Shown one piece after another: positions 41,372 to 42,963 of a stretch of 42,963 nucleotides of DNA. Origin of the DNA: Nymphaea colorata (Eukaryota; Streptophyta; Magnoliopsida; Nymphaeales; Nymphaeaceae); assembly GCF_008831285.2 (NCBI RefSeq), contig NW_022205037.1, positions 1 to 42,963 of the forward strand. Direction: 5' to 3'. The number at the start of each line of letters is the position of its first letter. Position 1 is the first letter of the stretch. The notes under the pieces were generated by a model. That model saw only the letters and a list, made by a program, of their open reading frames with translations, searched no databases and was not told the origin of the DNA. A program made the translations under genes and the position numbers.

Positions 41372-42124
41372 TCACTTTTTCTTAAAAAGGCCCCTGAAAA
41401 TGTTGTACATTCCTTTTATTCCCTATATTGTCTTCTAGCTATTATCCATCGCCCTATTGTAACGATTTTGCATGTCCTTCTTGATTTCTTGCTTCATTTT
41501 TTCTCTTTAATCTTGGGCTTTTTGGTCTGAATATTTACGATATGCCTACTATTACTTCTTGACCGACTCTTGAGTAATCTTAACCTTTTGTTCGTATTGC
41601 TATTTTTTCTTCTTTAAAGTTTATTACCGGAATTTCTCATAGTTCTGATAGGCTCGGCCTAAGTTATCGTAGTTGTGTCTTTGTTGGGTATATCTTTTCA
41701 TGTCCTCTTCATGCCTTTTCCTTAAATACTACCTAAATTTTTAGGGATTTTATTCGTTATATTAATACTAAGGCGGCCTTTACCTCTCTTGATGGGTTCG
41801 GCCTTAGTCATAATACTGTCTTTCATAACGACTATGACTTTTTTGCTGGTGAGATGATGGTTGGGCGCTTTGGCTTTTTCGACTTTAGTCATATTACTTT
41901 TTAAGTTCATCGGAAGAGAGTATCTGGTGTGCTTCATTGATCTACTTAAATAGCGCCTCGTTTCCTCCCTTGGAGTCCGGATGATATTTTTTTGCAAATT
42001 ACCGAAACGATTTCTTTATCTCATCCTTAGTGGCATTCTACTTCAAATGCAACAACTTGTAATAGTCCTTCCTTGGATCGAACTTTTGAACGCTGAAGTA
42101 AAGCCTTGTCGCGAGTCTCCACAT
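41372..42124 (-). CDS. Mitochondrial-type J protein (DnaJ)
   Basis: 250 aa in one frame. The N-terminal ~15 residues (MWRLATRLYFSVQK) are basic and amphipathic like a mitochondrial presequence. The J domain follows at ~20-85: DYYKLLHLKQNATKDEIKKS, HPD at His48-Pro49-Asp50, and FKQINEAHQILSSDELKKQY. There is no Gly/Phe region or zinc finger, so it is a class C J protein. The remaining ~150 residues are Gln/Arg/Lys/Tyr-rich, helical, and depend heavily on TAA/TAG as Gln; a client or partner is not evident. It would stimulate mitochondrial Hsp70. The targeting is inferred, not shown. Confidence 0.9.
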
Positions 42125-42453
42125 TTCCCGTTTAGATCGGACTTATAAATTTTTGATTCTGCATTATAGAAATTTTATGAACTGATTCAAATATAAACCA
42201 TAAGGAACATGCAATCTTTTAAATATTTTTGAATTATACGGGCTCTTCAAAAGAAATCGATTCAACATATTTTACAAAGCGCTATAGCTTAGTGATAATC
42301 AAAGAAATTTATATTCTAGCAGGTTTTATTAATTTCAAAGACAATTATTTGATGGTGAGGCTCTCCTATTTTTTCTTCGTCATAAACGAGCAGTTTATAA
42401 CCCCTTATTACAATAACTCTATAAACTATTATTATTTATTCTTTGTGACCAAC
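42125..42453. other. AT-rich promoter region near right end
   Basis: 329 bp between the start of the J-protein gene and the last gene. A frame upstream of ATG 42454 is open (from about 42229) and has hydrophobic, Tyr/Phe/Asn-rich sequence, typical of translated AT-rich DNA. I treat it as non-coding. Confidence 0.55.
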
Positions 42454-42828
42454 ATGGAAGCTGTTCATACTTTCTCACACTCCTTAAGCCTTGAACACTC
42501 CCATTTCCCTCACCCCGCACGCATTCACAAGACCAGTATCCAGCCGCTTGACGAAAAGGAAGAACTTATCAATAAGATCCAGGACCTGATGATCAAAAAC
42601 CAGGCCCTATAAGAGCGAAGACAAAACCTTCAGGGAACATTATTTGACCTTAGAAAAGTCCTAACAGTTCTCGGCAAAGAGAGCATATAGTAGACTCAAT
42701 TTTTGCACCAAGGGAACCAAGATCTAAAGAAAAATGTGGATAGTCTTTCACATGCTTTAAAGTATTCGTATAAAAACGGGAGTCATTTGCAACGATGTGC
42801 AAAATTTTGGGATTAATTTCTCTAATGA
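42454..42828 (+). CDS. Small coiled-coil protein next to telomere
   Basis: 124 aa, start at ATG 42454 where composition changes from AT-rich to coding-like, stop TGA 42828. Residues ~1-35 contain several His (HTFSHSLSLEHSHFPHPARI). Residues ~38-110 are a coiled coil (DEKEELINKIQDLMIKNQAL, then QERRQNLQGTLFDLRKVL), with Gln codons written TAA/TAG. No family recognised. The stop is only 62 bp from the G4T2 repeats, so the 3' UTR and poly(A) site must be squeezed in between. Confidence 0.75.
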
Positions 42829-42890
42829 TCAAGAAATTCTATATTATTTCTTATTAAATTCTATCCATCCATTACTACCATCATTCTTAA

Positions 42891-42963
42891 GGGGTTGGGG
42901 TTGGGGTTGGGGTTGGGGTTGGGGTTGGGGTTGGGGTTGGGGTTGGGGTTGGGGTTGGGGTTT
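42891..42963. repeat. Right telomere, G4T2 repeats
   Basis: Twelve GGGGTT units run from 42891 to the end, oriented as the G-rich 3' strand. The final unit reads GGGGTTT, one T more than the others. Together with the left end this marks a complete linear chromosome. The junction (ATTCTTAA|GGGGTT) shows no extra repeat. Confidence 0.98.

Noticed and set aside
1-42963. Transposons, internal eliminated sequences, CRISPR arrays or bacterial contamination.
   Set aside because: No transposase, terminal inverted repeats, TA-bounded inserts that break genes, or spacer arrays were seen. The bacterial-looking S11 gene uses TAA/TAG as Gln, so it belongs to this genome.

Overview
The window is most likely one complete macronuclear chromosome of a ciliate. 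It begins with 92 bp of C4A2 repeat and ends with 73 bp of G4T2 repeat, both oriented outwards. The genes only read through if TAA and TAG are glutamine and TGA is the sole stop (ciliate code), and they carry tiny GT-AG introns, mostly 20-22 nt. G4T2 telomeres with glutamine TAA/TAG fit several ciliate classes (oligohymenophorean-like, for instance). Introns this short and only moderate AT content argue against Tetrahymena itself. I cannot name the species.

About 36 protein genes are well supported, roughly one per 1.1 kb on both strands, and a few small ones are doubtful. No rRNA, tRNA, mobile element or CRISPR was seen. Left arm (0.1-6 kb): two-TM protein, SPRY protein, PH-like protein, a poorly resolved 2.1-2.9 kb stretch, a 377-aa unknown, a TMEM33-like membrane protein and a secreted proline-rich protein. 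6-13.2 kb: MORN-repeat protein, DNAJC25-type J protein, FolD, RAP-domain protein, a small secreted cysteine protein and a RING protein. 13.2-22.6 kb: beta-rich unknown, two doubtful small ORFs, EF-hand-like protein, importin-alpha-like protein, possible pseudokinase, carboxypeptidase Q and SHIPPO-type protein. 22.8-32.5 kb: coiled-coil proteins, a 702-aa beta-rich protein, Mei2-like RRM protein, C2H2 finger protein and a JmjN-JmjC-CW demethylase. 33-42.9 kb: penicillin-binding-type S11 carboxypeptidase, B-box protein, VWA protein, a protein with SUMO-interaction-like motifs, SLC49-type transporter, C2/coiled-coil protein, mitochondrial-type J protein and a small coiled-coil protein 62 bp from the telomere.

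The genes do not form one pathway. Themes are cilium/cortex parts (MORN, SHIPPO, coiled coils), chromatin and RNA control (JmjC-CW, Mei2-like, RAP, C2H2), protein folding and turnover (two J proteins, RING, CPQ) and membrane or secreted proteins. Spacing is extreme: divergent start codons 24 bp apart and convergent stops 11-17 bp apart. Coordinates given as CDS run from start codon to TGA and include introns; intron positions are in the evidence text. Because only one codon stops translation, open frames of about 150 codons occur often by chance here, so short ORFs without family motifs are scored low.
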